Source: Saprospiraceae bacterium
GTDB taxonomy: Bacteria > Bacteroidota > Bacteroidia > Chitinophagales > Saprospiraceae
DNA length: 64,000 nt
NCBI GenBank assembly: GCA_024103005.1
Contig: JAGFJA010000076.1
Span: 18,136-82,135 of the forward strand
Direction: 5' to 3'
The notes under the pieces are model-generated. The model was not told the origin of the DNA and did no database searches. It saw only the letters and a program-made list of their open reading frames with translations. The position numbers and the translations under genes are program-made. Below, in pieces: positions 45,613 to 54,594 of this stretch (its first letter is position 1; every line of letters starts with the position of its first letter).

Positions 45613-48600
45613 TTAGTTGACCTGGAATTTAACACTTCCCAGACTGTGTTCATTCGATACAAAATTGAGATAATATGCACCTGTGCACAGACCGGAAGTA
45701 TTGATGCTAAACTTGTGGGCAGGTAAGGCGCCGGCTTGATATCTGATTGCATCAATCTGTCGTCCCCTGCTATCCATGATACGAATCAGCATCGGCGCGG
45801 CAGTATTGAACTGATGTCTGATCCAGATTTTATCGGTTGCAGGATTCGGATACACGGACTCAACTAAAGCCGCCACATCATCATCCATACTCTTGGTCCC
45901 TGTCGTACCACTGTTATATAACTTACTTGCTTCTTCGGCAGTAATTGCTTTATTGTATAATTTCACCTCATCCAATGCTCCATGGAAGTACTGACCTCCC
46001 TCTACTGGATTACTTGCCATACAGAATGGCAAGGCAGTAGAATTAAGTGTACCGGGAGCTGACACCTCATTGACCATTTCACCATTGACATAAATCCTGT
46101 TAAATTCGCCATCGTGGGTCATTATCACATGCCACCAGAAGCCCGGAACCATTTCATTTCCGTCTTTTGAGTCCATATCGGATATCAAAGACGGGAATTG
46201 TGAAGTCTTGGAATTCGTTGTAAATACTATCCTTGTATGCTTAGGCAATGATATTTTCCATCTTTCACTCCAGTGACCAAAGTCAAGTACATAAGCCTCA
46301 GCGTCATTCGGATTAATCTCGTCAACTCTTATCCAGAATGCAATGGTCGCAAAATCAGAAATCAGTTGTACGGCATTGGGTACTAAAACAGAGTCCTGTA
46401 GTCCGTCAAACTTAATATTCTGAGAGCCGCCATTCGGATGGGTTGTTGTTTCAAAAGTAGCATCACCGCCAATTGTACCGTGATTGGCATAAGGAGTAGC
46501 ATCATTGGCATTTCCTTCAAAAGGATAATATGCCACTAAACCCGGTTCTCCTGTGTCAACTTCCTTGGTTGTACTCAGGGTCAATTCGGAAATAGCTGAA
46601 TTATTACCTGCATTGTCAAAGGCATACACTTCAAAGGAATAAGGTGTCTCAGTATCCAGATTATTTACTAGGACGGATACTGCTGTTCCGGACAAGGTAT
46701 CAAAGACAACGCCATCCACTGATACCACATAGCCTTTCACGCCCCTGTCGTCAACTGAAGCTTCCCATGAAAGCAATACAGAGTGAGCGCCTGCTGTGCC
46801 CGACAAATTTCCCGGTGCAGTCGGAGGTGTTGTATCAGGAGTTTCATCTTCTCCGGTGGTTACATTGAGTGTAGAGACACCGGATTCATTTCCTGCAGCA
46901 TCCACTGCACTTACGCCAAAGACATAATCTGTCTGAGGTGCCAGATCATTAAACTGATTGTTGACTGCAGTAGTTGTTGCTACAATGTTTCCGTTCTGAT
47001 AGACATTATAGGATACGACTCCTACATTATCCTCTGAAGGTGACCAGCTAAGATCCACTGTGGTGTGATCTACGGCTGCTTTCAGATTAAGCGGACTTTC
47101 AGGTGATACTGTATCTGTAACAGGAGGTTCATTTGACTGTTCAGCATACAATGCTGCTACCTGGGCGTCATCCAGAGCTACATTATATATGCGGACTTCA
47201 TCCAAACTTCCATCCAGATAATTGCCTCCATCGATCGGGTTATAACCGATACCCAATGGCTGGGTCGTGCTATTGAGTGCACCTGACACAGCTTTTGTTG
47301 CGACCACAACGCCATTGAAGTATATTTTATCATTGGTACCATCGTGGGTCATTACGACATGAGTCCAAGTACCCGGAGTCAATACATTGTCTCCGCTGTC
47401 CATATCGGAAATGCCTGAAGTATTGTTGGTTGTAAAGACGGGTTTTCCATGTCCCGGAAGTGAAATTTTCCACCTTTCCTGCCAACCGCCATTGGATAGT
47501 ATAAAGGCTTCACCCGTGGCAGGCAGTTTATTCACATTTATCCAGAAGGCGATGGTTGTATTATCAGAATTCTGCTGATCAGAATTGGCTGCCGTCATCT
47601 CAGATTGTGCACCATCAAAGCTATAAGCGTTATTTGCCCGGCCAAACCTGTCCTTTGTAAGTTGTGCACCTCCGGCAGAAGCGTCATTCCGGAATATGGA
47701 AGCATCCGAAGCATTGCCGGTAAACGTATAATTGGCTATCAATGGGTCAGTTATGGCAGGCGCATCTTTCTGCTGATTGTACAAATCAGTTACCTCTGAG
47801 GAAGAAAGGGCTCTGTTATAAATCAGAATATCATCCATTCCTCCTTTCAAATAATTGCCACCATCTATCACATTCCATCCGAAGCTTAATGGAGCAGTCG
47901 TATGGTTGAGAGTGCCTGTCACTGCTTTGCGGTTTGCTTCTACTCCATTGATATAAATGATATCATTTGTTCCATCGTGGACAGCTACGACATGAGTCCA
48001 TTGTCCCGGAACCAAGGCATGACCATCGCCTGCATCCATATCGGATATACCCGAACTTGAGTTGGTCGTAAATACAACCTTACCATGACCGGGAACAGAA
48101 ATTTTTACTCTTTGCTGCCAACCGCCATTCGAAATAAGGAAGGCTTCACCTGAAGGAGGCAATTCATCCATATTTACCCAAAAACTATAAGTAGCGTAAT
48201 CTGAATTTAGTGCGGTGGAATTAGGGGCCGTCATTTCTGTCGTACCATCCATCCGGGCTGCATTATTAGCCCATCCGAACCTGTTCTTGCGGAAGGTTTC
48301 ATTCCCGTCAGCATTGTTGGCATATTCAGTATTATCATTGCCATTGCCATTGAGCTCATAGGATGCAGCAATTTCAGGTACAACTCCCGGGAAGGTTGAC
48401 TGAGCTGCAAACAAGTCGCTTACATCCTGATCAGACAATGCATAGTTATATATCTGCACCTCGTCTAATTGTCCGTCAAAGAAGCTTCCTTTGTCGATTG
48501 CGTCATAACCGATGCCCAGTGGATATTCCGTGTCGTTGAGGGTACCAGTCACATCCTTGGAATTGGCAAGTACTCCATTGATAAAAATTTTATCCTTTGT

Positions 48601-49707
48601 ACCATCGTGTACTGCGACCACGTGTGTCCACTTTCCGGGAACAAGCTCATTTCCGCCCCCAGCGTCCATATCGGAAATACCTGAACTGGAATTGGTCGTA
48701 AACACTATTTTACCGTGTGAAGGCAGGGATATTTTAATCCTTTGTTGCCATCCTCCATTAGAGATAATAAAACCTTCTCCTGTAGGAGGCAGTACTGTAG
48801 GATTTATCCAAAAACTAATCGTCGTATAATCAGAGTTCAGGGCATTCGAGTTTGGTGCTGTTACTGAGGATGAAGTGCCATCGAAGCCCATAGAAGATTT
48901 ACCGAAACCAAACCGGTCAGTTCTATTGGTCACATTATCTGTAAATGCATGATTCTTAAAAGAACTGAAATCCTGTCCGCTTCCGTTTAATTTATATTCT
49001 GCCACCAGTTGAGGAGTTGCGGAAGGAGCCGTATTTTCGGTTGTATAAAGAGCCGAAACCTGACTTGCATCCATGGCAAAATCATATACTTTGATATCAT
49101 CTACCAGACCATTGAAGAAATTGGCGTGATCAATCGGGTTAAAACCTATACCAAAAGGAGAAGTTGAACTATTTAGGCTTCCCGGAGCATCTTTTGAATT
49201 GGCAAGCTGACCATTCAGATAAATCAAATCCTGAGTTCCATCCTTTACAAATACCCAATGCTGCCATTCGCCCGGCTTCATCTCGTGACCGTCACCGGCA
49301 TCCAAATCAACGATTCCGTTGGAAGTATTGGTCGTCCAAACAGGCTTTCCATGATTCGGAACAGAAACTTTAAATCGTTCCTGCCATCCACCGAAAGAAA
49401 ACAAATACATCTCTCCCTGCACAGGTATTTCATTGATTCTTGTCCATATCGAAACGGTAACAAAATCACTGTTAAATTCAGCTCTGGAAGGCAAGGACAT
49501 GGAACTTTGCGTACCGTCGAATGCGGCGGCACTTGCAGCCACACCAAATCGATCCTGTGCCAGTTGTAACCCATTGATAGTTGCCTCACTGCCAAATACG
49601 GTCTCAGTGACATTGCCCGTAAAGTCAAATTGAATTACGGGATTCTGTGCTGATGCAGTGAAGCCTATACACAGGCAAATAGATAAGTAAATAAATAATT
49701 GTCTCAT
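45613..49707 (-). CDS. Secreted multi-LamG/FN3 protein with T9SS sorting domain
   Basis: 1364 residues with a signal peptide (LSICLCIGFTASAQ). Five concanavalin-like LamG modules occupy about 22-235, 236-450, 451-660, 661-870 and 1075-1290. Each has the set DRFG..., FISNGGWQ-R-KIS, HGK-VFTTN-SSGISDMDAG, PG-WTHVV-HDGT and INGV. Two fibronectin III domains lie at about 880-1065 (SPLNLKAAVDHTTVDLSWSP, APGNLSGTAG). The C-terminus has VYPNPATDKIWIRHQF, a type A sorting domain. It is probably a surface-bound glycan-binding adhesin. A LamG copy sits between the FN3 pair and the sorting domain. Confidence 0.85.
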   Translation of the reverse strand: MRQLFIYLSICLCIGFTASAQNPVIQFDFTGNVTETVFGSEATINGLQLAQDRFGVAASAAAFDGTQSSMSLPSRAEFNSDFVTVSIWTRINEIPVQGEMYLFSFGGWQERFKVSVPNHGKPVWTTNTSNGIVDLDAGDGHEMKPGEWQHWVFVKDGTQDLIYLNGQLANSKDAPGSLNSSTSPFGIGFNPIDHANFFNGLVDDIKVYDFAMDASQVSALYTTENTAPSATPQLVAEYKLNGSGQDFSSFKNHAFTDNVTNRTDRFGFGKSSMGFDGTSSSVTAPNSNALNSDYTTISFWINPTVLPPTGEGFIISNGGWQQRIKISLPSHGKIVFTTNSSSGISDMDAGGGNELVPGKWTHVVAVHDGTKDKIFINGVLANSKDVTGTLNDTEYPLGIGYDAIDKGSFFDGQLDEVQIYNYALSDQDVSDLFAAQSTFPGVVPEIAASYELNGNGNDNTEYANNADGNETFRKNRFGWANNAARMDGTTEMTAPNSTALNSDYATYSFWVNMDELPPSGEAFLISNGGWQQRVKISVPGHGKVVFTTNSSSGISDMDAGDGHALVPGQWTHVVAVHDGTNDIIYINGVEANRKAVTGTLNHTTAPLSFGWNVIDGGNYLKGGMDDILIYNRALSSSEVTDLYNQQKDAPAITDPLIANYTFTGNASDASIFRNDASAGGAQLTKDRFGRANNAYSFDGAQSEMTAANSDQQNSDNTTIAFWINVNKLPATGEAFILSNGGWQERWKISLPGHGKPVFTTNNTSGISDMDSGDNVLTPGTWTHVVMTHDGTNDKIYFNGVVVATKAVSGALNSTTQPLGIGYNPIDGGNYLDGSLDEVRIYNVALDDAQVAALYAEQSNEPPVTDTVSPESPLNLKAAVDHTTVDLSWSPSEDNVGVVSYNVYQNGNIVATTTAVNNQFNDLAPQTDYVFGVSAVDAAGNESGVSTLNVTTGEDETPDTTPPTAPGNLSGTAGAHSVLLSWEASVDDRGVKGYVVSVDGVVFDTLSGTAVSVLVNNLDTETPYSFEVYAFDNAGNNSAISELTLSTTKEVDTGEPGLVAYYPFEGNANDATPYANHGTIGGDATFETTTHPNGGSQNIKFDGLQDSVLVPNAVQLISDFATIAFWIRVDEINPNDAEAYVLDFGHWSERWKISLPKHTRIVFTTNSKTSQFPSLISDMDSKDGNEMVPGFWWHVIMTHDGEFNRIYVNGEMVNEVSAPGTLNSTALPFCMASNPVEGGQYFHGALDEVKLYNKAITAEEASKLYNSGTTGTKSMDDDVAALVESVYPNPATDKIWIRHQFNTAAPMLIRIMDSRGRQIDAIRYQAGALPAHKFSINTSGLCTGAYYLNFVSNEHSLGSVKFQVN

Positions 49708-50069
49708 AACACATAATTTTTTTTCAAAAAGCTCAAAAAACGATTATAACAAGGGTATTATAACCAGTGTAAAGTTAAAGAGAGGTCAAACGGATTTCTG
49801 ATACTTTAATAGCAAAGTATTATACTTTTATGAACTTAAGTCAAATCCAGTCAAAATAATATTGGGAAAATTTCTTTTAATCTGCTATAATATTGAATAG
49901 TAGTTGCTTAAACTCAAAATTACTTTATACTATGCATATTTAAGCCACAGGAATTGATTACAGGCTAACTGAAAAGTACCATAAATAAAAATGTCTTAAA
50001 AAATGCTAAACCGTACCAATCAGTAAAGCACAAAGCACTTTTGAATTTTATCTTGAAACAAGGGAACTC
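49708..50069. other. Spacer between LamG gene and NlpC/P60 gene
   Basis: About 360 bases, AT-rich, holding the presumed leader of the LamG gene. No further gene, hairpin or clear promoter box was seen. Confidence 0.45.
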
Positions 50070-50627
50070 TCAATTGACTCTGCCTGCCTCAAAATAATAT
50101 CTTGCATAATATGGTTCATTCAGAGAGGAAATTATAACTCCCCGCTTCACTGTGGCGTGTACAAAATAATCATTGGAGAGATATACGCCTACGTGTGAAA
50201 CTTTAGAACCACCTATTTTGAAAAAGACAAGGTCGCCTTCTTCAAGTTGATTTCTTTTAATTTGTTGGCTTTTGGCAGCCATGATATATGATGGACCTGT
50301 AAAATTAATGTGATACACTTCCCTCAGTAAAACGGAGGTAAAGCCCGAGCAATCTATCCCTTCTTTGGTTTTGCCGCCGAATCTATAAGGTACACCCAGC
50401 CATTCATTGATCAGTTTAATGAGGATTTTATTATCAGAAAAATTATCCGCAAGCAGATAGTCATTTTTATTCCTTTCCAGATCGCCATCGGCCACTTTCC
50501 CTTTGCTGGTTGGTCCTTTATGATGCTCGTATGGTGGTCTGCCTGACGGACCTTTTGTTTCTCTGGTCGTACCGCATGAAGACAAAATTCCTGCCAGCAA
50601 AAAGAGGATTCCTACATACTTCCACAT
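50070..50627 (-). CDS. NlpC/P60 family lipoprotein (cell wall endopeptidase)
   Basis: About 185 residues from the ATG at 50627 (MWKYVGILFLLAGILSSC); an ATG two codons earlier is also possible. The lipobox ends LSSC. The catalytic domain has YRFGGKTKEGIDCSGFTSVL with the nucleophile Cys near 100, HVGVYLSNDYFVHAT with the His, and a third polar residue downstream. These enzymes cut gamma-D-Glu to diamino acid bonds in peptidoglycan. It is held in the periplasm by its lipid. A -7 box lies at 50650-50657. Confidence 0.88.
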   Translation of the reverse strand: MWKYVGILFLLAGILSSCGTTRETKGPSGRPPYEHHKGPTSKGKVADGDLERNKNDYLLADNFSDNKILIKLINEWLGVPYRFGGKTKEGIDCSGFTSVLLREVYHINFTGPSYIMAAKSQQIKRNQLEEGDLVFFKIGGSKVSHVGVYLSNDYFVHATVKRGVIISSLNEPYYARYYFEAGRVN

Positions 50628-50773
50628 ACACAAATATTCATATTATGCACAAATGTAATATATTGCTATTTAACGACCAATTAATTAATTGTTAAAAATG
50701 GTATTAAAAAATGTGAAGTATAAAATAAATATCTTCTTTTCAGAAATTTTTTTTCGGGAGTAAAATAATTAAA

Positions 50774-50781
50774 TACCTTTG
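50774..50781 (+). promoter_or_regulatory. -7 promoter box ahead of the cobalamin riboswitch
   Basis: TACCTTTG fits TAnnTTTG and places transcription start just before the riboswitch. Confidence 0.55.
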
Positions 50782-50790
50782 TGCCGCAAT

Positions 50791-50968
50791 TTGGTTTCTG
50801 ACAGCTTTTTGCTGGAGGAATTAAATGGGAACCGGGTGTAAATCCCGGGCAGTTCCCGCTGCTGTAACATTTGTTGAGTGAAAAACTCAAAAGGGGAAGC
50901 ATCCTCGCCACTGTTTGAAATAAATGGGAAGGCGCTGATCTGAGAAATGAAGCCAGAAGACCTGCCGG
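50791..50968 (+). promoter_or_regulatory. Cobalamin riboswitch
   Basis: The aptamer landmarks occur in order: AATGGGAA-type start (AAATGGGAACCGGGTGTAAA), GGGCAGTTCCCGCTGCTGTA, GAAGCATCCTCGCCACTG, ATGGGAAGGCG and AAGCCAGAAGACCTGCC. This is the class I adenosylcobalamin-type fold. The downstream ATG is 138 bases away, leaving room for an expression platform; CTTTCGGAGAAAAGGA at about 50984-51000 may form part of it. It would repress the BtuG-like gene when B12 is abundant. Confidence 0.93.
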
Positions 50969-51106
50969 ATTGTATTATGTTCGATCTTTCGGAGAAAAGG
51001 ATTGGAATATACATCGGAGAGTCGTCTTCTCATCTTGTATCATTCTACCATTCTTCAAAGATAAAATATTGTTTAACAAGCCTTTAAAAGGCATAAATTT
51101 TATCTT

Positions 51107-52147
51107 ATGAAAAAATATTTTTATTTTCTTTTAGTTTCTGCTTTATTTGTCAGCTGTACCAAGGATGACCCTCAGGTTGAACCCGGACGTTTTGATAATG
51201 GTGTTTTTGTCGTCAATGAGGGACCCTTCAGCTCCGGAACCGGCACACTTACATTTATCGGAGATAATGATACGATTACTCAAATGGCATTTCAAAAGGT
51301 CAATAACACATTGTTAGGCAATATCGCTCAATCAATGATTTATCATGAGGGTCGATATTTTATCGTCGTCAATAATGCCAACAAGGTTATCGTCACCGAC
51401 AAAGATCTCAAAAACATCGGTGAAATAAAGGGTGTACATGGTCCAAGGTATATTGCAGCCAAAGGAAACAAAGCATATATCAGTGAATGGGGCGAAAATT
51501 ATTCCAATGGGGCGATTGCTGTTGTGGACTTGAACACACTATCCGTCACCTCGAAAATACCTACAGGAAATGGTCCTGAATATCTCCTGATTGACGGCAA
51601 TAAACTTTTTGTACCTAACGGCGGATCGTATGACGCGACGACCTTTGCCTCATTACCGGATTCGACCATATCGGTTATCGACCTGGATCAGGAAAAGGTG
51701 ATTAATACTATTGCAGTAAAATATAATCCCAACAGCATCGCTAAGGTAACCAACGGGTATCTGGTTTCATCTGCCGAAAAAGAATATCTTGCCGGTAATG
51801 GCAATATCAGTTTTGTAAAACAAACGGATTTTTCAGTAACTACCGTTGCGGGTGTAACACCAGGAAATTATAGTAAAATAAGACGTATCGACAACCAGCA
51901 TGCAATTGTCCTGACTAATTTTGCAGAAGCCAATGTATTAAATTTCGAACCTGCCACTACTTCAGTAACTACTACCTCACTGGGAGCGGCATATTCAATG
52001 GATTACGATCCCAAACGCAACCTAATTTATGTAGGCGATGCCAAAGATTTTTCGGCGGCAGGAGAGGTCAAAACCTTCAAAATCGATGGTTCAGCCGGAA
52101 AAACTTATGCAGCCGGGATCATTCCAACAAACTTCTGTTTCAGGTAA
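51107..52147 (+). CDS. BtuG-like cobalamin-binding surface lipoprotein (DUF5074/YncE propeller)
   Basis: 346 residues. The signal ends LFVSC, followed by TKDDPQ, a textbook acidic surface-export tag. A seven-bladed beta-propeller follows, with repeated blades (GPRYIAAKGNKAYISEWGEN, GNGPEYLLIDGNKLFVPNGG, DYDPKRNLIYVGDAK). The cobalamin riboswitch upstream ties it to B12. In Bacteroides, BtuG is a surface lipoprotein that captures B12 and hands it to BtuB. Here no btuB follows; a terminator and a convergent gene come next. An isolated riboswitch-BtuG unit is therefore the best reading. Confidence 0.82.
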   Translation: MKKYFYFLLVSALFVSCTKDDPQVEPGRFDNGVFVVNEGPFSSGTGTLTFIGDNDTITQMAFQKVNNTLLGNIAQSMIYHEGRYFIVVNNANKVIVTDKDLKNIGEIKGVHGPRYIAAKGNKAYISEWGENYSNGAIAVVDLNTLSVTSKIPTGNGPEYLLIDGNKLFVPNGGSYDATTFASLPDSTISVIDLDQEKVINTIAVKYNPNSIAKVTNGYLVSSAEKEYLAGNGNISFVKQTDFSVTTVAGVTPGNYSKIRRIDNQHAIVLTNFAEANVLNFEPATTSVTTTSLGAAYSMDYDPKRNLIYVGDAKDFSAAGEVKTFKIDGSAGKTYAAGIIPTNFCFR

Positions 52148-52221
52148 ATAACAGCATTTTACAATTGCATTTTGCACTAAACTATGCTTACAAGAAAATT
52201 GTAACCCTGTTTTTGATTAAT

Positions 52222-52272
52222 AAAAAAAGTAGCCGGATGTATCAGTCATGATGATATCCAGCTACTTTTTTT
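52222..52272. terminator. Two-way terminator between btuG-like and asnC-like genes
   Basis: AAAAAAGTAGCCGGAT and ATCCAGCTACTTTTTT pair with one mismatch around a loop of about 16 bases, with A and T runs at the ends, so it can act in both directions. Confidence 0.8.
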
Positions 52273-52310
52273 TGGTGATTGAATGGTTATTTTGGGTAGA
52301 TAATTGGAAA

Positions 52311-52799
52311 TCAGAAATCTCTGTTATTTTCTATTTCAATGACATCTATCTGACGGCTCAGACCTTCATCAAGGGATATCATGGTTTCTGTATTGGCAAT
52401 ACCTTTGATATTGATAATTTTCCCATGCAGTAAATTCTTAAGGTGCTGATTATTTTTGCATATCAACTGCACGATGGCACTAAATCGTCCGGTTGTCAGG
52501 TTAACGGTAGTGACTTCCGGGATCTTTTTAAAAGCTTCTATTACTTCTTTATAATTAGCCCCTTCGGAAAAACTAACCCCAACGAATGCTTTAATTTCAT
52601 ATCCCAGCCTGGTATGATCAGCAATAAGATGCATTGCTTTTATAACACCAATCTGTTCCAATTTTTTCATCCGGACGTGGATGGTACCACCTGATACTTC
52701 CAATTGATTGGCTATTTCCGCATAAGTTGAATTAGCGTCTTTCATTAAGATTGACAAAATCTGTTTGTCAATTCGATCTAAATCATGATCTTTGTTCAT
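52311..52799 (-). CDS. Lrp/AsnC family transcriptional regulator
   Basis: 162 residues. LDRIDKQILSILMKDANSTY and AEIANQLEVSGGTIHVRMKK form the N-terminal helix-turn-helix. A C-terminal RAM domain (KAFVGVSFSEGANYKEVIEA, VNLTTGRFSAIVQLICKNN) binds amino acids and makes octamers. Its own target is unknown; the divergent neighbour at 52910 is a candidate. A -7 box lies at 52852-52859. Confidence 0.9.
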   Translation of the reverse strand: MNKDHDLDRIDKQILSILMKDANSTYAEIANQLEVSGGTIHVRMKKLEQIGVIKAMHLIADHTRLGYEIKAFVGVSFSEGANYKEVIEAFKKIPEVTTVNLTTGRFSAIVQLICKNNQHLKNLLHGKIINIKGIANTETMISLDEGLSRQIDVIEIENNRDF

Positions 52800-52851
52800 G
52801 TGCTTAAAATATTAAGTTGTATTTTTATAAAAATCTGAAAAAAAGTAAACG

Positions 52852-52859
52852 CAAAATTA
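52852..52859 (-). promoter_or_regulatory. -7 promoter box of the asnC-like gene
   Basis: GCAAAATTA on the plus strand contains the reverse of TAATTTTG, 52 bases before the ATG at 52799. Confidence 0.45.
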
Positions 52860-52909
52860 CTAAAAATGTTTAATCTTTTTTTTAAAATGGTGAATTTACT
52901 CTAAAAAAT

Positions 52910-53818
52910 ATGAAAAAATACGTGTTTCCGTTCTTTATTTCCGCAATTTTAGTTGTACTGCTCCAATTTCTAAATTTTAATCTAAATAAAGGCTATAATG
53001 GTAATACAGTAAATAAAAACAGGGCAGACTTAGAATTCACTGAAATTTCCTCTTATATCAGACATTTTAATCCTAATTTATTGGATTCCCTGGATTTACA
53101 ACAGATAAAAATCCATCAAAATACAGAAAATTTTAACCAAATAAGCATCATCTCAGGCAAGGTTTATGATGAAAAATACCGAGACTCCCCCGGAGGTTCT
53201 TTCGCAGCTGACAATATTCATATAAGGCCTGAGATTATTGATAAATACTTAATTCTAAGTTCAAAAACAAAAAATTCAGGGTATATCCATATCAGGAGCT
53301 TAAAGTCGATGGCTTATCCTTCTTTTATGACAGCCATGGAGAAAGTCGCCGAAAAAAAGGGAATCGATACACTTTTTATTGACTTAAGGCATTGCAGAGA
53401 AGGAGTGGATGATGAAGCTGTTAAAATAGCCAATCAGTTTTTTCTCAGAGAGGATATCCTGATGCTTGAAGAGTATTTTTTCAACAACAATAAAAATGAA
53501 TTTAATTCCACAGGCAAGGCATTTTTTCCGGTCAATCATTTAATTGTAATTACTGATTCTACTTCAGGTCCCATAGCAATTCTCCTGGCTAAAATATTGT
53601 CCGGGACCGACAATGCAATCATTTCAGGCAATCAAAATCTGAATCTTCCTCCCATTGTCCGGTATTTTCCCCTTCGAAATGGCGATTACGTACGGATTCC
53701 AATAGGTGCTTACCGTTTTTACAAATATGAAGGCGAACTAAAGATTCCTTTGACAGCAGAACTTCGTGTCGACCAAAATACTGCCATTCATTTGCCGGAT
53801 TCATTGCTCCACCAATAG
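52910..53818 (+). CDS. S41 peptidase-like protein lacking a PDZ domain
   Basis: 302 residues with an N-terminal membrane anchor or signal (VFPFFISAILVVLLQFL). SGYIHIRSLKSMAYPSFMTA and GIDTLFIDLRHCREGVDDEA match the S41 core strands around the D-L-R element, and VITDSTSGPIAILLAKIL aligns with the T-x-S nucleophile helix. The PDZ domain of tail-specific proteases is missing and the downstream Lys is not clear. It may be an atypical or inactive periplasmic protease. Confidence 0.6.
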   Translation: MKKYVFPFFISAILVVLLQFLNFNLNKGYNGNTVNKNRADLEFTEISSYIRHFNPNLLDSLDLQQIKIHQNTENFNQISIISGKVYDEKYRDSPGGSFAADNIHIRPEIIDKYLILSSKTKNSGYIHIRSLKSMAYPSFMTAMEKVAEKKGIDTLFIDLRHCREGVDDEAVKIANQFFLREDILMLEEYFFNNNKNEFNSTGKAFFPVNHLIVITDSTSGPIAILLAKILSGTDNAIISGNQNLNLPPIVRYFPLRNGDYVRIPIGAYRFYKYEGELKIPLTAELRVDQNTAIHLPDSLLHQ

Positions 53819-53841
53819 CAAAATCCCGGTTGAATTCACTA

Positions 53842-54420
53842 TTAAGGCCGGATGACAACTATTTCACCATCAGCCCCCTCCCTAATAATGGTCGAACCTG
53901 ACCTTTGACTCCTATCATCCTGCCTGAAACTGACAATATAGTCCACCGCATGGCGTATTTCAGAGCTAATTTCATCAAAAAAAGCCGGAGTAGGCTGACC
54001 ACTCAGATTGGCAGAAGTTGATACGATCGGATGGCCATAAGTGGAAAGCAGAGATTTGCAAAAATCATCCTGCGGTATTCTGATTGCAACAGACCCGTCT
54101 GGACCGATGACAGAGGAAGAAAGATTAACGGCATGGTTCAGGATAAAAGTAACCGGTTTTTCATTTTTCTGCGCAAAGGCAATCATTGCAGGTGAAGGCA
54201 CATCAGCATGCATCGCCACGGATTCCATATCTTTAACGAGGATGACAAATGACTTGCTGTCAGGACGATTTTTGACGTGAATAATGCTTTGTACAGCCTC
54301 GTCATTGCGGGCATCACACCCTATTCCCCATACCGTATCAGTGGGATAAAGTATCAGACCTCCGGAATGCAGGCACTCAAGACAGGCATCAATATCGTGG
54401 GAAAATTCCATAGTAACCAT
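53842..54420 (-). CDS. Threonylcarbamoyl-AMP synthase (Sua5/YciO/YrdC family)
   Basis: About 190 residues. GGLILYPTDTVWGIGCDARN, then VKNRPDSKSFVILVKD, and GPDGSVAIRIPQDDF with HPIVSTSANLSGQPTP are the YrdC fold signatures for ATP, threonine and bicarbonate. It makes the TC-AMP used for the t6A37 tRNA modification. The ATG at 54456 is rejected because a -7 box (TATCTTTG, 54424-54431) lies after it; ATG 54420 or 54411 remain. The mRNA would be nearly leaderless. Confidence 0.85.
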   Translation of the reverse strand: MVTMEFSHDIDACLECLHSGGLILYPTDTVWGIGCDARNDEAVQSIIHVKNRPDSKSFVILVKDMESVAMHADVPSPAMIAFAQKNEKPVTFILNHAVNLSSSVIGPDGSVAIRIPQDDFCKSLLSTYGHPIVSTSANLSGQPTPAFFDEISSEIRHAVDYIVSFRQDDRSQRSGSTIIREGADGEIVVIRP

Positions 54421-54423
54421 TTT

Positions 54424-54431
54424 CAAAGATA
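54424..54431 (-). promoter_or_regulatory. -7 promoter box of the YrdC-family gene
   Basis: CAAAGATA on the plus strand is TATCTTTG, only three bases before ATG 54420 and twelve before ATG 54411. Confidence 0.5.
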
Positions 54432-54561
54432 ATATTATAAGACGTTTTACACTCAAAAGAAAAATAAATACAAGACTCTCTTTCGTTTACATAAGGATGT
54501 GGACGCTCTATGGTCAATCTGTTTAACACAATCTCAAAAACATCATGTCGTTAAATTTACT

Positions 54562-54569
54562 TATTTTTG
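54562..54569 (+). promoter_or_regulatory. -7 promoter box of the PKD protein gene
   Basis: TATTTTTG ends 25 bases before the ATG at 54595. Confidence 0.5.
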
Positions 54570-54594
54570 ATGCTTTTACAGACAAAAAAATCAA

